Origin: a bacterium
GTDB taxonomy: Bacteria > Bacillota > Bacilli > Lactobacillales > Streptococcaceae
Length of the DNA stretch: 64,000 nucleotides
Reading direction: 5' to 3'
Assembly: GCA_905221235.1 (NCBI GenBank)
Contig: CAJNCJ010000006.1
Span: 1 to 64,000 of the forward strand
Positions within the stretch are counted from its first letter, which is position 1, and the number at the start of each line of letters is the position of its first letter. Shown piece after piece: positions 28,589 through 36,486 of this stretch. A program made the translations under genes and the position numbers. Below the pieces are notes generated by a model that was not told the DNA's origin, did no database searches, and saw nothing but the letters and a program-made list of their open reading frames with translations.

Positions 28589-29296
28589 CTAGTCTTTCTC
28601 AATCATACTTTTTGCAATCTTCAAATCTGTTACGGTTGTAATCTTCAGATTTGAGTATTCACCCTTGGCCAAGGCCACATCTTTTCCTTTAATCACAAAG
28701 ATTTTACATGCATCTGTTAAGATTTCTTTCTCCTCGGCAGAGAGAGAACCGTAAAGGTCCATGAAGTCCTTGCAACGGAATGTTTGAGGTGTTTGTCCTT
28801 GATAAAGGTGAGCACGATTTGGAATATCTGTAATGAATTGACCATTGGTGCTTTCAACGATAGTATCAACCGCTTCTACCACTGTGTCTACTGCGTCATG
28901 ATTTTGAGCAAGTTTGATATTGTCTTGAATCATGCGAAGCGTAATAAATGGACGAACAGAATCGTGGGTAACAACGATATCCTCTGGAGTAAGCGGACGA
29001 TAAGCATCAATGGCTTCAATGATTTTCTCAATACTTGTATTACGGTCAGCACCACCCTTTGTAATGATGATACGATCCTTATGAAGAGGCAGATATTTAT
29101 CTACAAGATCCTCTGCATGAGAAACCCAGTCTCCATGAACCCCAACTACAATTTTTTCAATGCTTGGTTCCAAGACAAATTTTTCAATTGTATGAATCAA
29201 AATAGGTCGATCACCTAGCTCTAAAAATTGTTTTGGCAAGTTACTGATCCCCATGCGTGTGCCAGTTCCACCGGCAAGAATTCCTGCATAAATCAT
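28589..29296 (-). CDS. tarI: Ribitol-5-phosphate cytidylyltransferase
   Basis: Forms CDP-ribitol from ribitol 5-phosphate and CTP. IspD-like nucleotidyltransferase with AGGTGTRMGISNLPKQFLEL and VTHDSVRPFI; 235 residues. First gene of the minus-strand choline operon, with ribosome binding site AAAGGAG. Two upstream control regions are visible: an extended -10 promoter at 29338 and a CiaR box with possible -10 about 200 bp further upstream. Confidence 0.94.
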   Translation of the reverse strand: MIYAGILAGGTGTRMGISNLPKQFLELGDRPILIHTIEKFVLEPSIEKIVVGVHGDWVSHAEDLVDKYLPLHKDRIIITKGGADRNTSIEKIIEAIDAYRPLTPEDIVVTHDSVRPFITLRMIQDNIKLAQNHDAVDTVVEAVDTIVESTNGQFITDIPNRAHLYQGQTPQTFRCKDFMDLYGSLSAEEKEILTDACKIFVIKGKDVALAKGEYSNLKITTVTDLKIAKSMIEKD

Positions 29297-29337
29297 CTTT
29301 TTTCTCCTTTGTCTTACTAAAAAAACTTATTCTCTCT

Positions 29338-29346
29338 ATTATACCA
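29338..29346 (-). promoter_or_regulatory. Proximal lic operon promoter (extended -10)
   Basis: TGGTATAAT on minus, about 42 bp before tarI; weak -35 (TTCATG at 17 bp). Confidence 0.6.
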
Positions 29347-29518
29347 CAATCTAGCCCTATCATGAAAGAAATACTAGACCTCCCTTTCTAGAATAGGAGG
29401 GTTAAGCAGTTCTATTATTCAAAGAAACTAGTCCATTTCTAATAATAACTAGGAATTCTGTAGTCATTACTAATAAATGGCTGTGAAATTTTAGAGTTCT
29501 TCAGAATAATATACTTTC

Positions 29519-29535
29519 CTTAAAGAAAACTTAAA
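29519..29535 (-). promoter_or_regulatory. CiaR binding site of the lic operon
   Basis: TTTAAG-N5-TTTAAG on minus, an exact match to the CiaR direct repeat. AT-rich -10 candidates (TATATT/TATTCT) follow at the expected distance. The 485-bp tarI-tacF gap otherwise holds the proximal promoter, a BOX and the tacF promoter. Confidence 0.8.
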
Positions 29536-29570
29536 ATTAAGCTTTGAAACTTCAAAGTGATTACTTAACT

Positions 29571-29723
29571 TATACTCAATGAAAATCAAAAAGCAAACTA
29601 GGAAGCTAGCCGCAGGTTGCTCAAAGCACTGCTTTGAGGTTGCAGATAGAACTGATGAAGTCAGTAACATATATACTGCAAGGCGACGCTAACGTGGTTT
29701 GAAGAGATTTTCGAAGAGTATTA
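29571..29723 (-). repeat. BOX element 2 (A-B-C, minus orientation)
   Basis: Plus strand runs from TATACTCAATGAAAATC to TTCGAAGAGTATTA with one boxB; the boxA core AAGGCGACGCTAACG is visible at 29680-29694. It lies in the divergent lic/tacF control region. Confidence 0.92.
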
Positions 29724-29753
29724 CTTTCCTTCATTTCTTATTAGCTGACTTTA

Positions 29754-29762
29754 TGATATAAT
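29754..29762 (+). promoter_or_regulatory. tacF promoter (extended -10)
   Basis: TGATATAAT, 20 bp before the tacF ATG; GAGG (770-773 of this kb) is the ribosome binding site. The -35 is weak. Confidence 0.6.
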
Positions 29763-29781
29763 GAAAAACGAGGTAAATTGA

Positions 29782-31269
29782 ATGAAAAGTATAAAATTAA
29801 ATGCTCTATCTTACATGGGAATTCGTGTCTTGAATATTATTTTTCCCATCTTAACTGGTACCTACGTCGCGCGTGTCTTAGACCGTACTGACTATGGTTA
29901 CTTCAACTCAGTCGACACAATTTTGTCATTTTTCTTACCATTTGCAACTTATGGAGTCTATAACTACGGTTTAAGGGCTATCAGTAATGTCAAGGATAAC
30001 AAAAAAGATCTGAATAGAACCTTCTCTAGTCTTTTTTATTTGTGCATAGCTTGTACAATTTTGACCACTGCGGTCTATATCCTAGCTTATCCTCTCTTCT
30101 TTACTGATAATCCAATCGTCAAAAAGGTCTATCTTGTTATGGGGATTCAACTCATTGCCCAGATTTTTTCAATCGAATGGGTCAATGAAGCTCTGGAAAA
30201 TTACAGTTTTCTCTTTTACAAAACTGCCTTCATCCGTATCCTGATGCTGGTCTCTATTTTCCTTTTTGTCAAAAATGAGCACGATATTGTTGTCTATACA
30301 CTGGTGATGAGTTTATCGACACTAATTAACTACCTGATTAGTTATTTTTGGATAAAAAGAGACATTAAACTTGTTAGAATTCACCTAAGTGATTTTAAAC
30401 CACTCTTTCTCCCTTTGACAGCCATGTTGGTCTTTGCCAATGCCAATATGCTCTTCACTTTTTTGGATCGTCTCTTCCTCGTTAAAACAGGGATTGATGT
30501 CAACGTTAGTTACTATACCATGGCTCAGCGTATTGTGACCGTTATTGCTGGTGTTGTAACAGGTGCAATTGGAGTGAGTGTTCCACGCCTCAGTTACTAT
30601 CTGGGGAAAGGAGACAAAGAAGCCTATGTTTCCTTGGTTAATAGAGGTAGTCGAATCTTTAACTTCTTTATCATTCCTTTAAGTTTTGGTCTCATGGTTT
30701 TAGGGCCAAATGCCATCCTCCTTTACGGTAGTGAAAAATATATCGGAGGCGGCATCTTGACCTCTCTCTTCGCTTTTCGGACGATTATCCTAGCTCTAGA
30801 TACCATTCTTGGTTCCCAAATTCTCTTTACAAATGGCTATGAAAAACGTATCACAGTCTATACTGTCTTTGCTGGGCTACTCAATTTGGGCTTAAATAGT
30901 CTCCTCTTTTTCAACCATATCGTGGCTCCTGAATACTATCTACTAACAACTATGCTATCAGAGGCCTCTCTACTTGTTTTCTATATCATTTTCATCCATA
31001 GAAAACAGCTTATTCACTTGGGACATATCTTTAGCTATACTGTTCGATACTCTCTCTTTTCACTTTCCTTTGTAGCAATTTATTTCCTGATTAATTTCTT
31101 GTATCCTGTGGATATGGTCATTAATTTGCCATTTTTGATTAACACTGGTTTGATTGTCTTGCTATCGGCCATCTCTTATATTGGTCTACTGGTCTTCACA
31201 AAAGATAGCATTTTCTATGAATTTTTAAACCATGTCCTAGCTTTAAAAAATAAATTCAAAAAATCATAG
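29782..31269 (+). CDS. tacF: Teichoic acid flippase TacF
   Basis: Polytopic membrane protein of the MATE/polysaccharide-exporter group, 495 residues with about 14 hydrophobic segments. It is thought to flip teichoic-acid repeat units across the membrane; in pneumococcus its specificity for choline-bearing units underlies the choline requirement. The N-terminus (NALSYMGIRVLNIIFPILTGTYVARVLDRTDYG) is typical. First gene of tacF-licD1-licD2, 9 bp before licD1. Assignment rests on family plus context. Confidence 0.92.
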   Translation: MKSIKLNALSYMGIRVLNIIFPILTGTYVARVLDRTDYGYFNSVDTILSFFLPFATYGVYNYGLRAISNVKDNKKDLNRTFSSLFYLCIACTILTTAVYILAYPLFFTDNPIVKKVYLVMGIQLIAQIFSIEWVNEALENYSFLFYKTAFIRILMLVSIFLFVKNEHDIVVYTLVMSLSTLINYLISYFWIKRDIKLVRIHLSDFKPLFLPLTAMLVFANANMLFTFLDRLFLVKTGIDVNVSYYTMAQRIVTVIAGVVTGAIGVSVPRLSYYLGKGDKEAYVSLVNRGSRIFNFFIIPLSFGLMVLGPNAILLYGSEKYIGGGILTSLFAFRTIILALDTILGSQILFTNGYEKRITVYTVFAGLLNLGLNSLLFFNHIVAPEYYLLTTMLSEASLLVFYIIFIHRKQLIHLGHIFSYTVRYSLFSLSFVAIYFLINFLYPVDMVINLPFLINTGLIVLLSAISYIGLLVFTKDSIFYEFLNHVLALKNKFKKS

Positions 31270-31278
31270 GAGTTTAGA

Positions 31279-32082
31279 ATGAAACAACTAACCATTGAAG
31301 ATGCCAAACAAATTGAATTAGAAATTTTGGATTATATTGATACTCTTTGTAAAAAGCACAATATCCACTATATTATTAACTACGGGACCCTGATTGGGGC
31401 AGTTCGACATGAGGGCTTTATCCCTTGGGACGACGATATTGATTTATCCATGCCTCGAGAAGACTATCAACGATTTATTAACATTTTTCAAAAGGAAAAA
31501 AGCAAATATAAGCTCCTATCCTTAGAGACAGATAAGAATTACTTTAACAACTTTATCAAAATCACCGACAGTACGACTAAAATTATTGATACTCGAAATA
31601 CAAAAACCTATGAGTCTGGTATCTTTATTGACATTTTCCCTATGGACCGATTTGATGATTCTAAGGTCATTGATACTTGCTACAAACTGGAAAGCTTCAA
31701 ACTTCTGTCTTTTAGCAAACACAAAAATATCGTCTATAAAGACAGCCTTTTAAAAGATTGGATACGAACAGCCTTTTGGTTGCTCCTGCGACCTGTTTCT
31801 CCTCGTTATTTTGCAAATAAAATCGAGAAAGAAATTCAAAAATATAGTCGTGAGAATGGTCAGTATATGGCCTTTATCCCTTCTAAATTTAAGGAAAAAG
31901 AAGTTTTCCCTAGTGGTACCTTTGATAACACAATTGATTTACCCTTTGAGAATTTAAGTCTTCCTGCACCTGAAAAATTTGATACTATTTTGACTCAATT
32001 TTATGGGGATTATATGACCTTGCCACCTGAAGAAAAACGCTTCTACAGTCATGAATTTCATGCCTACAAATTGGAGGATTAG
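31279..32082 (+). CDS. licD1: Phosphorylcholine transferase LicD1
   Basis: LicD-family transferase moving phosphocholine from CDP-choline to teichoic-acid GalNAc residues. 267 residues. Motifs: INYGTLIGAVRHEGFIPWDDDIDLSM with the acidic DDDID metal site, and IDIFPMDRFDD. Ribosome binding site TAGGAG. Its 3' end contains GGAGG used by licD2. Paralogue of the next gene; positions of the main motifs are the same. Confidence 0.93.
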   Translation: MKQLTIEDAKQIELEILDYIDTLCKKHNIHYIINYGTLIGAVRHEGFIPWDDDIDLSMPREDYQRFINIFQKEKSKYKLLSLETDKNYFNNFIKITDSTTKIIDTRNTKTYESGIFIDIFPMDRFDDSKVIDTCYKLESFKLLSFSKHKNIVYKDSLLKDWIRTAFWLLLRPVSPRYFANKIEKEIQKYSRENGQYMAFIPSKFKEKEVFPSGTFDNTIDLPFENLSLPAPEKFDTILTQFYGDYMTLPPEEKRFYSHEFHAYKLED

Positions 32083-32083
32083 G

Positions 32084-32893
32084 ATGCAATATTTAGAAAA
32101 AGAAGAAATTAAAAAAATCCAACTAGCCCTGCTAGATTATATTGATGAGACTTGTAAGAAACACAATATTCCTTATTTTCTCAGTTATGGAACCATGCTT
32201 GGTGCTATCCGCCACAAAGGTATGATTCCTTGGGATGATGATATTGATATTTCTCTCTATCGTGAAGATTATGAACGTTTATTGAAGATTATTGAGGAAG
32301 AAAATCACCCTCGCTACAAGGTTCTTTCCTACGATACCTCTTCTTGGTACTTCCATAATTTCGCATCTATTTTGGATACATCTACTGTTATCGAAGACCA
32401 TGTCAAGTACAAGCGTCATGACACTAGTCTCTTTATCGATGTCTTCCCAATTGATCGCTTTACAGATTTGAGCATTGTCGACAAGAGCTATAAGTATGTG
32501 GCCCTTCGTCAACTGGCTTATATCAAAAAATCACGCGCAGTTCACGGTGATAGCAAGTTAAAAGATTTTCTAAGATTATGTAGCTGGTACGCCCTCCGCT
32601 TTGTCAATCCTCGCTACTTTTACAAGAAAATTGATCAGTTAGTCAAAAATGCTGCAACCAGCACTCCTCAATATGAAGGAGGAATTGGAATTGGTAAGGA
32701 AGGAATGAAAGAAGTCTTCCCAGTTGATACCTTTAAAGAACTCATCTTAACTGAGTTTGAAGGCCGTATGTTGCCAGTTCCTAAAAGATATGACCAATTT
32801 TTAACCCAGATGTATGGCGATTATATGACACCACCATCAAAAGAAATGCAAGAATGGTATAGTCATAGCATTAAAGCTTATCGCAAAAACTGA
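32084..32893 (+). CDS. licD2: Phosphorylcholine transferase LicD2
   Basis: Second LicD transferase, 269 residues from the ATG at 32084, which lies one base after the licD1 stop codon and 7 nt after GGAGG; the longer frame overlapping licD1 has no site. Motifs: LSYGTMLGAIRHKGMIPWDDDIDIS and IDVFPIDRF. In pneumococcus LicD1 and LicD2 decorate different residues of the repeat unit, and LicD2 affects virulence. Followed by a strong terminator. Confidence 0.93.
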   Translation: MQYLEKEEIKKIQLALLDYIDETCKKHNIPYFLSYGTMLGAIRHKGMIPWDDDIDISLYREDYERLLKIIEEENHPRYKVLSYDTSSWYFHNFASILDTSTVIEDHVKYKRHDTSLFIDVFPIDRFTDLSIVDKSYKYVALRQLAYIKKSRAVHGDSKLKDFLRLCSWYALRFVNPRYFYKKIDQLVKNAATSTPQYEGGIGIGKEGMKEVFPVDTFKELILTEFEGRMLPVPKRYDQFLTQMYGDYMTPPSKEMQEWYSHSIKAYRKN

Positions 32894-32973
32894 TTAAGGA
32901 CAACCATATAAACTACAAAAAGGCTGGGAAAAAAGTCAATTTCAGGAGAAAATGTAGTAAATCTTCCCACAAT

Positions 32974-33029
32974 AAAACGCATAGTATCAAGTTTTTTTCA
33001 ATACCTGATATTATGCGTTTTTATTTTTT
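32974..33029. terminator. Terminator after licD2 and aquaporin gene
   Basis: AAAACGCATA-TATCA pairs with TGATA-TATGCGTTTT around a 17-nt loop, T-tract on plus and A-rich 5' flank giving a T-tract on minus. Confidence 0.88.
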
Positions 33030-33031
33030 CT

Positions 33032-33053
33032 TCAATCCATTGCAATGGATTGA
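33032..33053. repeat. 22-bp perfect palindrome
   Basis: TCAATCCATTG followed directly by CAATGGATTGA, with no loop and no T-tract, between the terminator and the aquaporin stop codon. Half-sites share TCAATCCA with RUP ends, possibly by chance. Confidence 0.7.
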
Positions 33054-33065
33054 GAATTAAATTTC

Positions 33066-33971
33066 TTATAGGTAAAGGAATTTGAAGATAGCTACTGCCG
33101 CAATTGCTGCTGCGATAGGTGCTACTACTGGTACCCAAGAATACCACCATTTTGAATCGCCTTTGTGCTCACCAAGAACTGATTTTGGAAGGAAAGCATG
33201 AAGGAGACGTGGTCCAAAGTCACGGGCTGGGTTCAAGGCAGGTCCTGTAGGTCCACCAAGTGATGTTACCAAGGCCATAACAAGGAAACCAAGTGCCAAG
33301 TGAGCAATTCCAAGACCAGATTCCATAAATGGTGCTACTTGTTCTTTAGCTTGGTCAAGTGCTGCTGTTACTTGCTCTTGAGGAATTGTTTGACCTTGAG
33401 TAGTTGCTTGAGCAACTTGAGTATTAATAGCCGCTTGTGCTTTTGATACTAATTCAGCACCAAAGAAGTTTTTAGTCATACCAAGGGCTGCGAAGAAAAG
33501 AACAAATGAACCAACAAACTCGTTTACAAAACCATTAATAGTTGACGCAATGCGTGATTCTTTTGTACCATTATCCAAACTTGAAATTGTTGAGAAAGTA
33601 CCCAAGATATTGTTTGGATTTTCAGTTTTCAAGTAGTATGGGCGGTGTGTTGCCACAACCAAGGCTTGACCAAAGATAGCACCCAAAACTTGTGCGATGA
33701 TATAAGGCGCAACTTGTGCCCAAGGGAAGAGACCGCTGATTGCAAGTCCAAGAGTGAAGGCTGGGTTGATGTGGTTTCCAGATACGTTACCAAACATCAA
33801 GGCTGGGATCATAACCCCCATACCATAACCAACAGCGATAACGATCCAGCCACTTTGGTGACCTTTCGTACCTTTAAGTTCAACGTTGGCAACTGCACCA
33901 TTCCCAAGAATGATCAAAATAGCAGTTCCCAAAAATTCAGTGGCATATTTAATTGCCCATGTGAAATCCAT
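33066..33971 (-). CDS. MIP-family aquaporin / glycerol facilitator
   Basis: 301-residue channel with six transmembrane segments and two re-entrant loops carrying NPA motifs (HINPAFTLG and ALNPARDFG); the NPARD with downstream residues favours the glycerol-facilitator branch. Between the third and fourth part is an extra loop of about 45 residues rich in Ala and Gln (QAAINTQVAQATTQGQT and on), typical of lactic acid bacterial members. Substrate (water, glycerol, other small solutes) is not decidable. Single gene with its own promoter. Confidence 0.88.
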   Translation of the reverse strand: MDFTWAIKYATEFLGTAILIILGNGAVANVELKGTKGHQSGWIVIAVGYGMGVMIPALMFGNVSGNHINPAFTLGLAISGLFPWAQVAPYIIAQVLGAIFGQALVVATHRPYYLKTENPNNILGTFSTISSLDNGTKESRIASTINGFVNEFVGSFVLFFAALGMTKNFFGAELVSKAQAAINTQVAQATTQGQTIPQEQVTAALDQAKEQVAPFMESGLGIAHLALGFLVMALVTSLGGPTGPALNPARDFGPRLLHAFLPKSVLGEHKGDSKWWYSWVPVVAPIAAAIAAVAIFKFLYL

Positions 33972-34008
33972 TTGATAGATTCTCCTTAAAATTTTTTAGA
34001 CAATCCTT

Positions 34009-34037
34009 ATTCTATCAATTTTTACATCTTTTAGCAA
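34009..34037 (-). promoter_or_regulatory. Aquaporin promoter
   Basis: TTGCTA (34032-34037), 17-bp spacer ending TGA, TAGAAT (34009-34014). TTGATAGA/TCTATCAA (33973-34018) forms a possible hairpin between the -10 and the start. Confidence 0.65.
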
Positions 34038-34209
34038 CTACTTTCCCGAAAGATTATGACAGAAAGCGATTCCAAAACTTATAAACTAATCTTTGTTTTA
34101 AAGATATTCCCAATTCATTAGGTTATCTGCGCTAATCTGATGCTTTTATGTCAATTCCTCCTGATACATAGTATAGGGAATAAGAAGTATCTTTCTCCAT
34201 TCAGCAATA

Positions 34210-34236
34210 AGAGTTTTGCTATGAAAACAAAACTCT
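34210..34236 (-). terminator. Hairpin at the end of the MgtC gene
   Basis: Perfect AGAGTTTTG/CAAAACTCT stem overlapping the stop codon, followed on minus only by TTATTG. A weak terminator or stability hairpin. Confidence 0.45.
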
Positions 34237-34915
34237 ATCCTTCTAACGAAACAATCTTAACCTGATTTATATAAAAATTCTCGTCACATTGCCATAAAAC
34301 CTCAGCCATATTTTTGTAAGAAATAGACTTATCATGATCTGCTCTAATTGTGAGATTATAACCACTTTCATTCCTGTCCATATCAATATTTAGATTATAA
34401 AATCCCTTCTGTTCAATGAGAATATTCAAGGTATCAATTGAAGGTTTATTGGTCACAAATCCAGTCATTCTGATATGGTAATGGGTATCGCTCTTCAAAA
34501 ATATGGAACTACTTTTCTGAACAGAGACGACAATTAGACTACAAAATAAGCCTAGAAAAGCAAATCCCGCACCAATTGCCATCCCAATCCCTGCAGTTGC
34601 CCAAATACCAGCTGCTGTGGTGATACCGCTAATTTTTTTGTCCCTCATGAAAATAATACCACCACCAATGAAACTAATTCCACTGACAATTTGAGCCGCC
34701 ACCCTAGAAGTATCATAATTAGGAGTATCCAAAAAAGCTTCTTTTGATAAAATCATCATTAAAGTTGCAGTTAAGGCAACCAAGATATGAGTCTTTCTCC
34801 CAGCCTGCTTGTGCTTAGACTTTCTTTCATAGCCAATGATAAAACCAGAAAAACAAGACAACAAAATGAGAATAATGTGTCGTACTTCAATCGGTAGAGC
34901 TATCGTATCAAGCAT
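34235..34915 (-). CDS. MgtC/SapB family membrane protein
   Basis: 226 residues. The N-terminal half has four to five hydrophobic segments with the family motif GFIIGYERKSKHKQAGRKTHILVAL and VSGISFIGGGIIF; the C-terminal cytosolic domain of about 80 residues is an ACT-like fold typical of MgtC relatives. MgtC proteins influence magnesium-limited growth and virulence in other bacteria. No magnesium riboswitch is visible in the short leader. Single gene with a good promoter. Confidence 0.87.
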   Translation of the reverse strand: MLDTIALPIEVRHIILILLSCFSGFIIGYERKSKHKQAGRKTHILVALTATLMMILSKEAFLDTPNYDTSRVAAQIVSGISFIGGGIIFMRDKKISGITTAAGIWATAGIGMAIGAGFAFLGLFCSLIVVSVQKSSSIFLKSDTHYHIRMTGFVTNKPSIDTLNILIEQKGFYNLNIDMDRNESGYNLTIRADHDKSISYKNMAEVLWQCDENFYINQVKIVSLEG

Positions 34916-34946
34916 TATTTCCCTCCTCTATCACTCATAATTTTAT

Positions 34947-34975
34947 ATTATAGTCCTAGTTATAACTTTTTTCAA
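34947..34975 (-). promoter_or_regulatory. mgtC-like gene promoter
   Basis: TTGAAA (34970-34975), 17-bp spacer, TATAAT (34947-34952), followed by GAGGAGGG ribosome binding site. Confidence 0.8.
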
Positions 34976-34985
34976 GAGAATATAT

Positions 34986-35174
34986 TATACTCTTCGAAAA
35001 TCTCTTCAAACCACATCAACGTCGCCTTGCCGTATATATGTTACTGACTTCGTCAGTTTCATCTGCAACCTCAAAACAGTGTTTTGAGCTGACTTCGTCA
35101 GTCTTATCTACAACCTCAAAACAGTGTTTTGAGCAGCCTGTGGCTAGTTTGTTCTTTGATTTTCATTGACTATT
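34986..35174 (+). repeat. BOX element 3 (A-B-B-C)
   Basis: Starts ATACTCTTCGAAAATC, boxA core AACGTCGCCTTGCCGTA, then two boxB copies each holding CAAAACAGTGTTTTGAG, then boxC ending TTTTCATTGACTAT. Confidence 0.93.
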
Positions 35175-35198
35175 AGTTAAAAATGGTACTTTTTAAAA

Positions 35199-35237
35199 CA
35201 AAAAACCGCAGTTATCCTCTGGTAATAACTTGCAGTT
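35199..35237 (-). terminator. Terminator after the TPR gene
   Basis: On minus AACTGC-A-AGTTAT pairs with ATAACTGCGGTT (one bulge), followed by TTTTTTG. Confidence 0.85.
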
Positions 35238-35256
35238 CTTTATAACTAATGAATTC

Positions 35257-36486
35257 TTACAATCTCTCATACAATTCTTGCATTTGAACATCATCTGGGA
35301 CCAGTTTTAAGTAAGCTTGTGCATTGACTTTTGCTTCTTCAAAGTAGCCCAATTCACGCAAGAGATAGATATAGTGTTCCAAAAATTCTGGATTGTCCTT
35401 CAAATCTCCTACCAACTCTTGGTAATGATCATAGGCAGTATCCAAATCATCCAATTCTTGATAGGAACGAGCAATCATCCACTTGGTCAAAAAATTTTCT
35501 GGTTCCTCGCTCTGCAAGTCTAGAATATCCTCATAACGCTCCTGCTCCAGATAAATAGTTGCTAAACGAAGCAAGATTTCTTCTGTATCCTCAGCGTCTT
35601 CTTTTGCAGTAAGGAGATAATTTTCTGCTCCGCTAGCATCATGTAATTCATAAGAGAATTGTGAAGCAGCTAGCAAAAGGCGAGTTTCAAAGGGATTTTT
35701 CTCTAACCCTTGCTTAGCAATACGCAGGGCTTCTGCAACTTGATGCTCCTTATGTAATGCCTGACTGTAACCATACTCATATCCTTCAAAATCAGGTGAA
35801 ATGGTATCAAGCTGCTTAAAGTAGAGGACAGCTTTTTGGTATTCTTCTTGATCGAAGTAAAGACTGGCCAACTCAAAAGCTGTTAGGTCATCGTATTCTA
35901 ACTCCAAGGCTTTTTCTAAAAACTCTGTAGCCGTTTCAAATTTCCCTAACTGAGCATAGGCAAAACCAATTCGTTGATAGGTAGAAATGCCTGTTTGCTC
36001 ATAAATAGTACGATTGTCTAACTGAGCATAGCCTTGAATAGCCTCTTGGTAATTTTCCAACTCACTATCCAACTCTGCTAATCCCAATATCAAGAGAGGA
36101 TCTTCTGAGTAAGTCAATGCCTCCAGCAATTTCTCACGCGCCACATCTGTCAAACCTTCCAGCTGGTAAAGGTCTGCCTTCAGAGCCAAAGCTGAAACAT
36201 ACCAGTCACTGTCAGGTTGGATTTCCTCTAGGTAGGCAAAGGCTTCTTCGATTTGACCATCCTCGCTAGCAATAGCTGCTAGATTAAGATTAACCTCTGG
36301 GAAATCCTCTACAATTTTCAGGTAAATTTCCTTAGCCTGAGGATAGAAACCAATTCCTTCTAGATAGGTTGCCAACTCATACAAAAGGTCACTTGGATCA
36401 TTTTCTAAAGCTTTGACGAAATAATGCTCAGCCTTGGTTAAATCTTGTTCCTCCAAAGCCTGTAACATCTGTTGACTATTGTTCAC
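35257..36486 (-). CDS. Tetratricopeptide-repeat protein
   Basis: 409 residues made almost entirely of TPR-like helical repeats at about 34-residue spacing (for example IYEQTGISTYQRIGFAYAQLGKFETATEFLEKALEL). Acidic and lacking a signal peptide, so cytosolic. Starts with GTG behind GAGGAAG, overlapping the upstream permease gene by 11 bp. TPR proteins are scaffolds; partner unknown. The same permease-TPR pair occurs, as I recall, in other streptococci. Confidence 0.85.
   Translation of the reverse strand: MNNSQQMLQALEEQDLTKAEHYFVKALENDPSDLLYELATYLEGIGFYPQAKEIYLKIVEDFPEVNLNLAAIASEDGQIEEAFAYLEEIQPDSDWYVSALALKADLYQLEGLTDVAREKLLEALTYSEDPLLILGLAELDSELENYQEAIQGYAQLDNRTIYEQTGISTYQRIGFAYAQLGKFETATEFLEKALELEYDDLTAFELASLYFDQEEYQKAVLYFKQLDTISPDFEGYEYGYSQALHKEHQVAEALRIAKQGLEKNPFETRLLLAASQFSYELHDASGAENYLLTAKEDAEDTEEILLRLATIYLEQERYEDILDLQSEEPENFLTKWMIARSYQELDDLDTAYDHYQELVGDLKDNPEFLEHYIYLLRELGYFEEAKVNAQAYLKLVPDDVQMQELYERL

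Noticed and set aside
34916..34946. Magnesium (M-box) riboswitch before the MgtC-like gene
   Set aside because: The leader from the visible promoter is too short to hold it.
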